NCBI GenBank assembly: GCA_963969495.1
Contig: OZ018328.1
Location: forward strand, 4,827,886-4,891,885
Direction of reading: 5' to 3'
Length of the DNA stretch: 64,000 bases
From: Ceratothoa steindachneri
Lineage: Eukaryota > Arthropoda > Malacostraca > Isopoda > Cymothoidae
Both the position numbers and the translations under genes were made by a program. This document shows positions 10,838 through 20,708 of this stretch, piece after piece. The notes beneath the pieces were generated by a model that saw only the letters and a program-made list of their open reading frames with translations, was not told the DNA's origin and ran no database searches. Every line of letters begins with the position of its first letter. The first letter of the stretch is position 1.

Positions 10838-11210
10838 AAGAAGCTCATCCTCGAGCTAAGTCCCTGGTTATCAAACCAAACGATAAGTTAACTTTAGGAA
10901 GTTCAACTTACTTTCGCCAGAGAGACTCCTCATATCCTGGTGCACCTTAAACACCAGGGGTATTCCTCGTCCTTGAGGAATTAAGAAAAGAAGAAGGAAA
11001 AGGCTCCTCCCTTGAGCTGGTTATTCGGTGGCCACACCAAACTCTTAAGTTAACTTTGTAAAGAACCAATTTCAACTTGTTCTCGTCAGAGAAATCCCCC
11101 TCCGTTATACTTACCCTTGAAGAAGACCCTCCCCGAGTTCAGTCCTCGTCCATGAGGAAATAAGTAACGAAGGAGAAAAGCTCCCCCTCGAGCTCGTTAC
11201 TCGGTGGTCA
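10838..11210. repeat. degenerate tandem repeat, unit about 160-180 bp, cut by I copy C
   Basis: About 2.3 units. The segment TTAACTTT followed by a Tyr/Thr-poor stretch recurs at 10888 and 11050. TCCTCGTCC(T/A)TGAGGAA recurs at 10963 and 11143. GAGCT(G/C)GTTA(T/C)TCGGTGG recurs near 11013 and 11191. The last unit stops precisely where the I element 5' end begins at 11211, so the element inserted into the array. Confidence 0.7.
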
Positions 11211-11709
11211 CCCCGTAAGGGGCGCGGCGATTTTCCATCCTAGGCCGCCGTGCTGACGGGACTCAGCACCCCGTCCGGCCCAAGCTTACCCTCTCTTCCT
11301 TCCTTCAAAACACTTGTTTCCTCTCTTTTCACACAACCTCTCCCACAACTTTCTCTGGTCAGCCTCTAATTTCACAGGGTAGATGCTGACCTTCGTTTCA
11401 GCCAACCGTCCCGTCCCGAATTGGGGCTGAGGGGGTGAGGGACAATGTTCCCTAACCCCTGAGCTCCGGTCTGGGGTGGCTGGTTTTTAACAACCTGCTT
11501 CATCCCCACCCATACCTTCCTCACATCCCTTTTCCTCTCCTCTTCACAATCTATATATTTTACGCCGTGTCTAAGGTAAGGCCGCCATGGCGGAAGGGGT
11601 GGTCTTAAATGGCGGCGCCTAGCTCTGCCGGGCTTGTGAGCACCTCTCGCATTGCGGGCTACTGCGAGAGGTGTGCGCGATTGCATCCCGTGTAAAAAAG
11701 AGGGTCACC

Positions 11710-12752
11710 ATGCCCAATGATGAAGATAAAAAAAAAAACTCAACCCCCAACTTCACCTGAAACATCGACGGAGCCGCCCTCGGGCAGCTCCAGCAAAAAA
11801 ATGGAGGTCTCCCCCTGTGCTTGCACAGGGGACCCTCCATATTTCTCTAACCGGAGAGGAGGCTTACTCCTCTCCTTCGCCCACGGGTGCAGGGGACTCC
11901 CCCTCACCCTCTTCTCTGGAGGTGCTTTCGGTCACCTCCCTTTTTCCAGCGGCAGTCCCCTCTTTTCTTTCCAAGTGGACTGCCAAGAAAGCCAGAAAGG
12001 CAGCCCTTAGCCAGCTGCTCCCCATCGAAGCGGCTCGGTAGGGCAAACCCCCTTAGGGGGGAGAGGGAGACCAGGCCCCTTCGGCCGCTTTCCTCAAAAG
12101 ACCTGCTGGCAAGAATTTTAAACCTTGCCGGGGTCAAGGCCTGTGCCTGCCCAAACAAGACTGGTGACATTGCCAAGGGGACCTGCGATTTCCTGAGAGG
12201 GGATGGCCAACTGGAGGCCCCTCCTGGGATAGACATGGTCTTTGAGGAAACCCAGCTTCAGACGGTAGGGCCAACCATATGGGGTAATCCGGGCTCGGCG
12301 CCAAGCACCGAACCCGAATCCGCCGATATGCAAGGTCCTCCTCAAACGGCTGGGGCCTCCGAGGCATTACAAGGAGAGGAGGGATCTCCTCTGACCGGTG
12401 CCCCGGCAACCACCAGGATCTTCTCCATTTCGGAGAAGGAGCTAGCTGAGGCCGGTTCATCTGGCCTAGGGGGTTCTGCCGGCGGAGGTGAGAAGCTGGT
12501 TCATTCATCGCCCTCCTCCCCTCAAAAGATAAAAAAGACAAGAAAGACTAAAAAGACTCGGGGCTACTCTCCATCCGCGGGTGCTGCTGGGACGGATGGA
12601 TCTGCTGCCATTTTGGTAGGCAACCAAGCAAAGATCAGCACATCCGGCCCCTCTGCTCCCCTAGGTGCGGATCCCCTGACTATGACAAAGACGAAAAGTG
12701 CACAGGGCGGAGCCTCGATGACATCGGGGCCCCTGATTCAGAGGTTACCTGG
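11710..12752 (+). pseudogene. I-element ORF1, N-terminal half, copy C
   Basis: ATG at 11710 gives the family start (MPNDEDKKK); the frame is lost within the first 40 codons and is recovered from about 11900. The disordered region with KDLLARILNLAGVKAC and GGASMTSGPLIQRLPG is clear, after which the deletion junction replaces the zinc-knuckle half. No knuckle is retained, so even a corrected protein would lack its principal nucleic-acid-binding motifs. Confidence 0.85.
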
Positions 12753-14390
12753 AGCGTCGACTCCAACAGACATTGAACCGCGTCTCTCGCTATGCCGAAG
12801 CGCACAGGTTTCGGTTTTCTTTGGCCAATACTAAGGTGGTGCACTTCTGCCGCCATCCACGGCTTCACCCCGAACCAGATTTGTTTCTTAATGTGCTGTG
12901 CCTGGATGTGTTTAAGGCGCACCGTTTCCTTGATCTTGTATTCGACCGACGCCTCACCTAAGAGGCTCATATTCGCAGCCTTAGGGTCTGTTGTACCCTG
13001 GCAATGGATAATCTCCTTTACGTGACGTTCAGCGCTTGGGGCGCTGATAGGGCTACCGCCTTACTTTTTTATCGATCCTTTGTTCGTTCGAAGCTCGGCT
13101 ACGGATGCGAGTTTTATGCATCCGCAGCCGAGTGTTTATTGCGGAAGGTGGATTCGATCCACCACACCGGCCTTTTCCTTGCGACCGGTGGCTCTATCAC
13201 TTCCCTCATTGAGAACCTGTAGGTCGATGCTGGGAAGATGCCACTCGCTCGGCGCCGCGTGCAGTGCATCACTCGCCTGTACGCGCGAGCCCGGCGCCTC
13301 CCTCAGTCGCCAACAGCTTTCACTGAATCCGCAGCTGATCTTGACAGTGCCTATTCCCTCCGAGAGACGCCAGTCATACCCTAAGCCCTTTGGGTTTAGG
13401 GCTAGGAAACTCCTTCGAGAGTTAGATATAGCTAGAGGCCGGTGGCGCCCATGGTTCTGCTCAGGACGCCACCCTGAAGGGTATCACATTTGGCTATTTG
13501 TCGCCACACCTCTGCTCCCAAAGCATGTACGGCGCCGGGAGTATTGCGTTCGACCTTTTTGGAGCACACATCGTCTCACGCTGGAACCGTGTCAGTGTAT
13601 ACGGATTGCTCCAAGTCCCAAGAGGGGGTCGGCTTCCACCCGGAAACCCCTCTGTTTGAAATCAGCGGGGCTCTGCCAGTCGCTGCGTCTCTCTTCACCG
13701 CCGAACTGGAGGCAATAAACCACTCGGTACAGGAGATTATGCGACGTGCCTGGTTCGGAGACCGGGTTGTGATCTATAGCGACTCACAAAGTTCCCTGAG
13801 TGCTCTCGGGTTATTGGAATCTCCGCATCCACTGGTTTGCGATATCCGTGACCCCACTGTTTTGGCGAGCCGGGCGGATGTTGAGATTATCTTCTGCTGG
13901 GTTCCTGGACATATAGGAATTGCGGGAAATAAGCGCGCCGTTGAGAGCGCTAAAGAGTCCGCGAGGACTCATCGACCGGACCAGTATTTTGCTCTTCCTC
14001 ACACTGACTACATGGCAGGAATACGGACAGTTCTTCGGACTGCTTGGCAAAAAGATGTGAGATGGTCGAAGGGAACTTAAAGTTGCGTGCCATTGCGCCG
14101 CGACTGTTCCCATGGACCAATCCCCCAATTCCGCGACGGCTTCCGGTCGCTTTGTGTCTTCCCCCATTTGGGCACACTCGTTTGATGCATCGCTATCTGA
14201 TGCAGCGCTTGCCAGCGCCTTGTTGCGACGACTGCGTCGTCCCCCAGACTGTTCGCCGCATTCTTGTCGAATGTCCCTCTGGGTGATCTTCGTGCACAAT
14301 ACCTGTCCTGGTCTTGGGATGGGTGGGGTCGCTACGCCTGTCCCTTGTACTTGGGACGAGTTCGTGCACATTGACTTGTGGACTTGTAGA
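12753..14390 (+). pseudogene. I-element ORF2, late RT, RNase H and C-terminus, copy C
   Basis: Readable in pieces: RLQQTLNRVSRYAEAHRFRF (just after the junction), FRFSLANTKVVHFCRHPRLH, LLFYRSFVRSKLGYGCEFYASAAE, RKVDSIHHTG, then RNase H with YTDCSKSQEGVGFH (TDG changed to TDC), FTAEL, YSDSQSSLSAL and HIGIAGNKRAVESAKE (catalytic ADE replaced by AVE). Several frameshifts occur. The piece lies out of frame with the upstream ORF1 remnant. Confidence 0.85.
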
Positions 14391-14636
14391 CTTTTGGGAG
14401 GAGGCCGGACTTCTCCCCTTTATTTAAGAAGGTTCTATTTTTTTATTATTATTGTTTTCTTTGTAGGTTGCATGGTCCTGCACTAGGGTGACGGGGACCT
14501 CCCCCCGATGCCGGAGTTTGCTTCCTAATTGTTAAGTTTTTCACCTTTTTATCATTGTTATGTTTTCATATTTTTATTTTAATGTAGCCTAGTTTTAGGC
14601 TGTCGTGTTTCCTGCGACTTATGCCCAAGTGGGCAG

Positions 14637-15569
14637 TTGCCAGATGTGCCGGTGGCACCCCTGGTTCTGCCAAAGACGCCACCCTGGAGGGTACCACATT
14701 TGGCTATATGTCGCCACGCCTCTGTTCCCAAAGCTTGGACAGCGCCGGGAGTATTGCGTTCGACCTTTTTCGAGCACACCTCGTGTCACGCTGGAACCGT
14801 ACCAGTGTATAAGGATGGCTCCAAGGCCCAAGAGGGGGTCGGCTTCTACGCTGCGTCTGTCTTCACGGCCGAGCTGGTGGCAATACACCACTCGGTACGG
14901 GAGATTACGCGACGTGCCCGGTTCGGAGACCGGATTGTGATCTATAGCGACTCACAAAGCGCCCTGAGTGCTCTCGCGGAATCGGAATCTCTGCATCTCC
15001 TGGTTCGCGATATCTGTGACACCACGGTTTTGGCGAACCGGGCGGATGTCGAAATTATCTTCTGCTGGGTTCCTGGATATGTAGGAATTGCGGGGGATGA
15101 GCACGCCGATGAGGGCGCCAAAGAGTCCGCGAGGACTCTGCGATCGGACCAGTGTTTTGCTCTTACTCACACAGACTATATGGCAGGAATACGCGTATCT
15201 CTTCGGACTGCTTGGCAAAGAAGATGGGAGACGGTCGGAGGGAACTTAAAGTTGCGTGCCATTGCGCCGGGACTGTTCCTATGGACCTATCCCCCAATGC
15301 CGCGACGTCCTCAGTTCGCTTTCTGTCGTCTCCGAATCGGACTCACTCGTGTGACGCATCGCTACTTGATGGAGTGCTCGCCTGCACCCTATTGTGACGA
15401 CTGCGTCGTCCCCCAGACTGTTCGGCACATTCTTGTCGAATGTCCCAGTCTGGGTGATCTTCGCGCACGTTGCCTGTCCCGGTACCGGTATGGGCGGGGT
15501 CGCTACCGCCTGTCCCTTGTACTCGTGACGAGTGCGTGCACATTGACTAGTGGACTTGTTGAGTTCTAA
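14637..15569 (+). pseudogene. RNase H and zinc-finger end of I-element ORF2, copy H
   Basis: An uninterrupted 310-codon frame. RNase H landmarks are VPVYKDGSKAQEG (Asp kept, preceding Thr changed to Lys), FTAEL, YSDSQSALSAL and YVGIAGDEHADEGAKES. A 14-15 residue in-frame gap removes the segment between GVGFYAA and SVFTAEL. The C-terminus keeps the zinc-finger pattern YCDDCVVPQTVRHILVEC, that is C-x2-C-x7-H-x4-C. RT and endonuclease are missing, so it cannot mobilise itself. The open frame shows that it is relatively young. Confidence 0.82.
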
Positions 15570-15869
15570 GGGGATGCCGGCCTTCTCCTTGTTATTTAAG
15601 CAGGGGTTTTGGAGGCGGGGGGTTTGCTTTTGTTTTGTTTCCCTTATAGGTTGCACGCTCCTGCGCCGGGGGACCTCCCCCCGACGCAGGAGCTTGCTTA
15701 CTGCTCGCATCCTTTTCCCTTTTCTTATTTTTTTTTGGGGGGGAGGTTCTTTTTTTATCTTTTTGAATTTGATTTTAAAGTAGCCTAGTACTAGGCCGGT
15801 TTTTAATACGGCGACTAATTCCCAAGTAGGCAGTCGCCAGATGAGCTCTTAAAAAAAGAGAAAAAAAAG
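14641..15869 (+). mobile_element. I element copy H, strongly 5'-truncated, head-to-tail with copy C
   Basis: Starts inside ORF2 (reading VAPLVLPKTPPWRVPHLAIC) immediately after the stem-loop of copy C and continues to a complete 3' end with stem-loop (15810-15838), ATGAGCTCTT and an A-rich tail (15850-15870). Copies C and H share orientation. Confidence 0.88.
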
Positions 15870-15954
15870 GCATTGGTTGGTGCACTCGCCTCTAGTAGCA
15901 TCTTCTCTGTGCACTCTGCATTTGGTACTCGTCAGCTTGACTTCATCCTTTAGA

Positions 15955-17685
15955 TGACAACAATATTTGCTACGTTCCTGGTTCTTCAAACGTCGTACCA
16001 GATGCGCTCTCTCACAATTCATCGATTTCAGACACGCAACTCTCCAAACTGCGCCCATCGATCACGCACCCATACCGCTTGCCCAGGAACAAGATGAAGA
16101 CACGCAACCACTGCGTCACTGTTCTCAACTCGTCTTCCACGAGATTAACTTGCCAGACAGTCCTTCCCTGCGCATCCTGGTTGACTATTCAATTCATGAC
16201 TGTCCTCTTCCTCTCATTCCTCTCGCTTACCGTCAGCACATTTTTGACCAGACTCACGCTCTCTCTCATACTGGCATTCGAGCAACTGGCAAGCTCATCA
16301 CACAACGTTATGTGTGGTCAGGTATGAACGCCGAAGTGACCAAATGGAACCGCGCATGTCTGCCTTATCAACGAGCAAAGGTTCAACGACACACAAAGTC
16401 TCCTCTGGCTACTTTTCCACTTTTATAAGCACGTTTTGACGCCGTTCGCAACGATATGGTTGGTACTCTTCTATTTTCGCGTGGTTGCACTTACCTTCTA
16501 ACCATGATCGATCGTTTTACCTCTTGGCCAGAGGCAGTTCCCAACCACAACACAGAGCTTCCACTGTAACTCGAGCCTTCGTCTCAGCATGGGTTGCTCG
16601 TTTTGGTGTCCCATTAAAGATCATGACTGATCGAAGTAGCCAATTTTAATCCCACCAATGGGATGCACTCATGTCAGTGCTTGGCTCTTTTTGTCTCTGT
16701 ACCACTAGCTACTATCCCCAGAGTAACGCTAAGATGGAACGTTTACTCTCAAGAGAAGCTTACGCTCCACTGAACCCAACATCACTTGGGTAGACAAGCT
16801 ACCATTAATCCTCCTGGGAACTTTTGCCTCATTGAAAGGGGATTTGAATTGCTCTGCTGCGAAACTCGTCTATGGTACGCAACTTCTTCTTCCAGGCCAA
16901 TTCTTCTCTTCCGCTGACTGTCCTCTTCCTTCCGACATACAACTTGCTGCATACATACACAATTTAGTACGGGCGATGTCTGAGGTAAAGCCGGCCGTCA
17001 CAAGAATGTCTGCTAATCAGAAATCTATTCTGCCAAAAGAGATGGCAACTTGCTTTCCTGTGTTTGTCCGTTGCAACCTGTCTATGACGGACCCTTTCTC
17101 GTCGTCTCCAGGAAGCCGAAATTCTTTGTACTGCAGCTTAGCACCAAGCAGGATACGGTTTCCATCGATAGGCTTAAACCCGCTTTCATAGAGGCCGTTC
17201 ATCTGGACCAGCCACAACCTTTCCTCTCTACTAATATAGGTCCAGTAGTCATCCCGGCCTACCTTCCGCACCTAACTATTCCTTCACCACTTCCCAACCA
17301 AGTAACCCCACTTCCAAACCCTTCTTCGGCTCTTTCAAATCAAATTGCAACTCTTCCTCCCACCTCTTTACTCGCAAACCCTACACCAACCATCTCTACA
17401 CCACCCAATTCTTCTTCCCAACTGCTGCTGACTTCCTTTTTGTTGCAGGACCACTCGACAGCAGCTGGAGAAAAGCATGTGACCAACGCGCAACTCCCGA
17501 CAGTCGCCTTTTCGGGAGGTCCAGAACAATCGTCACCCAACGCTCCGGTCCTCGCTCGGGACAATCTCCCGCCTCAATGGAGTGGCACTACTAATCGACA
17601 CCTGACCAGCAATCCGAATCAGCCAATTGGCCCAATAACCCGTTCTGGACGTGTTGTAAGGAGGCCTCGCCGCTATATTAACTAA
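15955..17685 (+). pseudogene. Ty3/gypsy polyprotein, integrase C-terminal part
   Basis: Successive frames give the HHCC zinc-binding region (HALSHTGIRATGKLITQRYVW then ACLPYQRAKVQRH, where the CxxC has become CxxY), the start of the DDE catalytic core (DAVRNDMVGTLL then GCTYLLTMIDRFTSWPEAV), and the post-core segment YDGPFLVVSRKPKFFVL, SIDRLKPAF. The end is ITRSGRVVRRPRRYIN, the tail typical of gypsy polyproteins. At least five frameshifts or stops occur between 16430 and 17050. This is a dead remnant. Confidence 0.85.
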
Positions 17686-17736
17686 AATTTATGTAAATAC
17701 CTTGTATTGTGAGAGCTTTTTCCTCGGTGGGGCAGT

Positions 17737-18186
17737 ATTGTTGCGTTCTATACCTTTCTAAATTAAATATTTATTAATATGTATTTATATATAATTATGG
17801 TAACCCTGATATAAATCGTGAGATTGCTACTCCCGCGCTCCCAAGCCTTTAAAATTAACCCATGAGGTTCATTCGTTTTCCTCAGGGACTTCGGTAAACA
17901 GGTTTGTAAAAATGTGAATTTTAATCGTTTAGCTTAATATTTCTCCAAAGAATCCCGAATTAATGCGTGATTCTTTTCTCATTTACAGACGGATGCAACT
18001 GCGTTATAATCTATTTACCCATTAAACTGTAAATCCAATTTATCATCCAATTACTTATAAAACATTTACCAATTTATAATCTATTTATCATACTATTTAC
18101 CAATTTATAAACTATTTAATATTTATCCAAATATTTACCAATTACTATATATCAAACAATTTCCCAATTAATAATTTCTTTTTTTA
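17737..18186 (+). repeat. probable 3' LTR of the gypsy element, first part
   Basis: Non-coding, AT-rich, immediately downstream of the integrase stop and a purine tract, and beginning TGTTGCG. It contains imperfect tandem ATTTACCAATTTATAA-type units at 18030-18170. The continuation probably lies after copy G from 20324. No second LTR is present for comparison, so this rests on position and composition. Confidence 0.4.
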
Positions 18187-18189
18187 GTA

Positions 18190-20323
18190 ACTCATCTGGC
18201 GACTGCCTAGTACTAGGCTACTTTAAAATATGATTCAAAAACACACAAAATAAACAAACCCAACACTAATAATAAAAAAAAGGAAAAGGGACCAGCAGGA
18301 ACAAGCTTCTGCGTCGGTGGGAGGTTCCCCCGACCAGGGAACGTGCGACCTATAAAGAAAAACAAACAAACAAAATACTAGTTAAATAAAAGGAAGAAGG
18401 CCGGCCTCCCCCCAAAATCTACAAGTCCACCAGTAAATGTGCACGCACTTGTTCAAAGTACAAGGGACAGGCGGTAGCGACCCCGCCCATCCCGGTACCG
18501 GGACAGGTAAGGTGTGCGAAGATTGCCCAGACTTGGCCATTCTCGGCGGCGGCATAGGCACCGTCGAAATCAGCTGCAGATGCAGTGGGAGCTGTTGGCG
18601 ACTGAGGGAGGCGCCGGGCTCGCGCGTAGAGACCTGTGATGCACTGTACATGACGTAGAGCGAGTGACATCCTCCCAGCATCGACTAGTAGGATCTCAAT
18701 GGGAAAAGTGCGGAAGGCACCGGTCGCCAGGCGAAGGCCGGTGGGGTGGATCGAGTCCACCTTCCGCAATACACGCTCGGTTGTGGATTCATAAAACTCG
18801 CATCCGTAGTCGAGCTTCCAACGAACAAAGGATCGATAAAAAAGTAAGGCATTAGCCCTATCGACGCCCCAAGCGCTAAACGTCACTGAACGGAGAATAT
18901 CCATGGCGCGGGTACAAGAGACCCTAAGGCTGCGAATATGAGCCTCCCAGGTGAAGCGTCGGTCAAATACAAGACCAAGGAAACGGTGCGATTTAACCTC
19001 TTCCAGGCGTATCCCATTAAGAAACAAGTCTCGGTCTGGGTGGAGCCGTGGATGGCGGTAGAAGTGCACCACCTTAGTCTTAGCCAAGAAAAACTGAAAC
19101 CTGTGCGCTTTAGAATAGCGAGAGACGCGGTTCAATGCCTGTTGGAGTCGACGTTCCAGAGTTGGCATCTGGGCTGCACCAAAAGAGATCGAAAAGTCGC
19201 CCACGTAGAGAGTAGCGAGAAAATCTTCTGGCAGCACTGAGGTGATGCCATTGATGCTCAGGGCAAAGAGTGTGACACTGAAGACACTTCCCTGCGGGAT
19301 ACCCTCTTCCTGCTCCATTGGGCAGTTTCCATCAAGTGTCCGAAGAGCACTTATCTTGGCCACCTCGGAGGAACCCACCGCATTCGCCAGAAGGCTCCCG
19401 TCTGAGAAACGAGTCATCTCCGGCTCTCTACCAATTACACTAGCTAAAGCTCTCCTTTGATGGATCATGTTCCACTTGGCCCACATGCTGCCATCAGTGG
19501 AGCGAATAACGAGGAAGCGTTTGAAGCCAGCGGGCTCGAAAACGCCAGGTAACCTCTGAATGAGGGGCCCCGACGTTATCGAGGCTCCACCCTGCGCACT
19601 TTTGATCTTAGTTAGGAGCTCCGCATCAGGGGGGGGGGATGCAGAGGGGGCGGATGTGCCGATCATGGCTTGGTCGCTAACCGAAGTGGCAGCACACCCA
19701 TCCGTCCCCGCAGCCCCTGCGGATGGAGAGGAGCCCCGAGTGTTTTTAGTTTTTTTTTCTTTTTAGGAAAGGAGGGCGGGGAATGAACCCGCTTCTCTCC
19801 TCTGCCGGCAGGAGCCCCCATGCCAGATGGACCGGCCTAAGCTAGGTCCTTCTGCGAGATGGAGAAGGTCCTGGCAGTCGCAGGGGCACCGGTCGGAGAA
19901 GATTCCTCCCCTCCCTGTACTCCCTCGGAAACCCTAGCGGTTTGAGGAGGACCTTGCATAGGGGCGGAGTCGAGTTTGGTTCTTCGCGCCGAGCCCGACT
20001 TCGCTCCCACGGAAGGCCCTACTGACTGAGGCTGGGTTGCCTCAAGGACCACCCCAGACCGGAGCTCAGGGGTTAGGGAACATTGTACCCTCCCCCCTCA
20101 GCCCCAATATCGGATAGTTGACTGAGAAGAAGGTCAGCATCTACCCTGTGAAATTAGAGGCTGACCAGAGAAAGATGTGAGAGGGCTTGTATGAAAAGTG
20201 AGGAAACACGAGGGAAACACAAGTGTGTGAAGGAAGAAGAAGAGGCTAAGCTGGGGTCGGACGGGGTGCTGAGTCCCGTCAGCACTGCGGCCAGGATAGC
20301 ATATCGCTGCGCCCCTTCCGGGG
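18190..20323 (-). mobile_element. I element copy G, 5'- and 3'-ended internal deletion derivative
   Basis: The minus-strand 5' terminus CCCCGGAAGGGG lies at 20323 and the 3' stem-loop region at 18195-18225, but only 2.1 kb remain of about 7 kb. Deletions remove part of the 5' leader and ORF1 start (around 20045), the ORF1 zinc knuckles through the endonuclease and early RT (junction near 19325), and most of the RNase H (junction near 18545). The 3' stem-loop is itself shortened. Both ends are family-specific, so these are internal deletions and not end truncation. Confidence 0.85.
18419..19666 (-). CDS. continuous ORF1::RT fusion frame in I copy G
   Basis: A single 415-codon frame begins in ORF1 (KSAQGGASITSGPLIQRLPG, RFLVIRSTDGSM, RFSDGSLLANAV, ISALRTLDG to about residue 113). 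It passes without a stop into the ORF2 RT (EQEEGIPQGSVFSVTLFALS) and on to RKVDSIHPTGLRLATGAF, then jumps again to the C-terminal AIFAHLTCPGTGMGG. The RT active site YVDD is changed to YVGD at about 154-157, and the zinc knuckles, endonuclease and RNase H are absent, so no enzymatic activity is expected. The in-frame junction is probably chance plus limited decay, but an ORF1-RT chimera could be translated. Confidence 0.7.
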   Translation of the reverse strand: MIGTSAPSASPPPDAELLTKIKSAQGGASITSGPLIQRLPGVFEPAGFKRFLVIRSTDGSMWAKWNMIHQRRALASVIGREPEMTRFSDGSLLANAVGSSEVAKISALRTLDGNCPMEQEEGIPQGSVFSVTLFALSINGITSVLPEDFLATLYVGDFSISFGAAQMPTLERRLQQALNRVSRYSKAHRFQFFLAKTKVVHFYRHPRLHPDRDLFLNGIRLEEVKSHRFLGLVFDRRFTWEAHIRSLRVSCTRAMDILRSVTFSAWGVDRANALLFYRSFVRWKLDYGCEFYESTTERVLRKVDSIHPTGLRLATGAFRTFPIEILLVDAGRMSLALRHVQCITGLYARARRLPQSPTAPTASAADFDGAYAAAENGQVWAIFAHLTCPGTGMGGVATACPLYFEQVRAHLLVDL

Positions 20324-20708
20324 TAATTACCAATCAAATTACTAATTATCAAACCATATTTATCAATTGTAAATCCATTCTCCTTAACTCATGCCAATTT
20401 AATTCACACGCGTAATTAAATCCAATCATAAACTGTTACTGTATAAATTCACCTTTAATAATTTAACTTTATTCAACAATATATATTTTTCTTAACTCTT
20501 TGTTTTTATTTCACGTATTCCCCCAACGTCGCCCAGATTTAGGCCTCAGGAATTCGTCTGCAAAATTCAGACTTCGCGTTCGCCTTTAATTTCATTCCCT
20601 TGAATAACGAAATATAGGTTTTTATGTTTATTGTGATCAGAGCTATCTAGGATATTGACGCAATATTCATCCAAAATCTATAAGAGCGCTCAGAATTATT
20701 TCAACTGC

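Larger units (their letters stand above)
11211..14640 (+). mobile_element. I element copy C, 5'-complete with internal deletion
   Basis: Begins with the family 5' terminus and leader and contains ORF1 as far as about 12752. It then jumps directly to the middle of ORF2 (reverse transcriptase after the YVDD region) and runs to the 3' stem-loop at about 14613-14640. The deletion removes the rest of ORF1, the endonuclease and most of the reverse transcriptase. At the junction both parents share CTGG. The usual end of the element (ATGAGCTCTTAAA) is missing because copy H begins right there. Confidence 0.9.
15870..20560 (+). mobile_element. decayed Ty3/gypsy LTR retrotransposon, interrupted by I copy G
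   Basis: Contains the integrase end of a gypsy polyprotein (15955-17685), then a purine-rich tract (GGTGGGGCAG near 17730) followed by an AT-rich sequence starting TGTTGCG at about 17737, which fits the order polypurine tract then 3' LTR. AT-rich blocks with the same flavour (runs of TTTACCAAT and ATTTATCA) occur on both sides of the I copy G insertion (18000-18186 and 20324-20410), so G entered the presumed LTR. Gag, protease, RT and the 5' LTR are absent. Neither outer boundary could be fixed. Confidence 0.65.
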
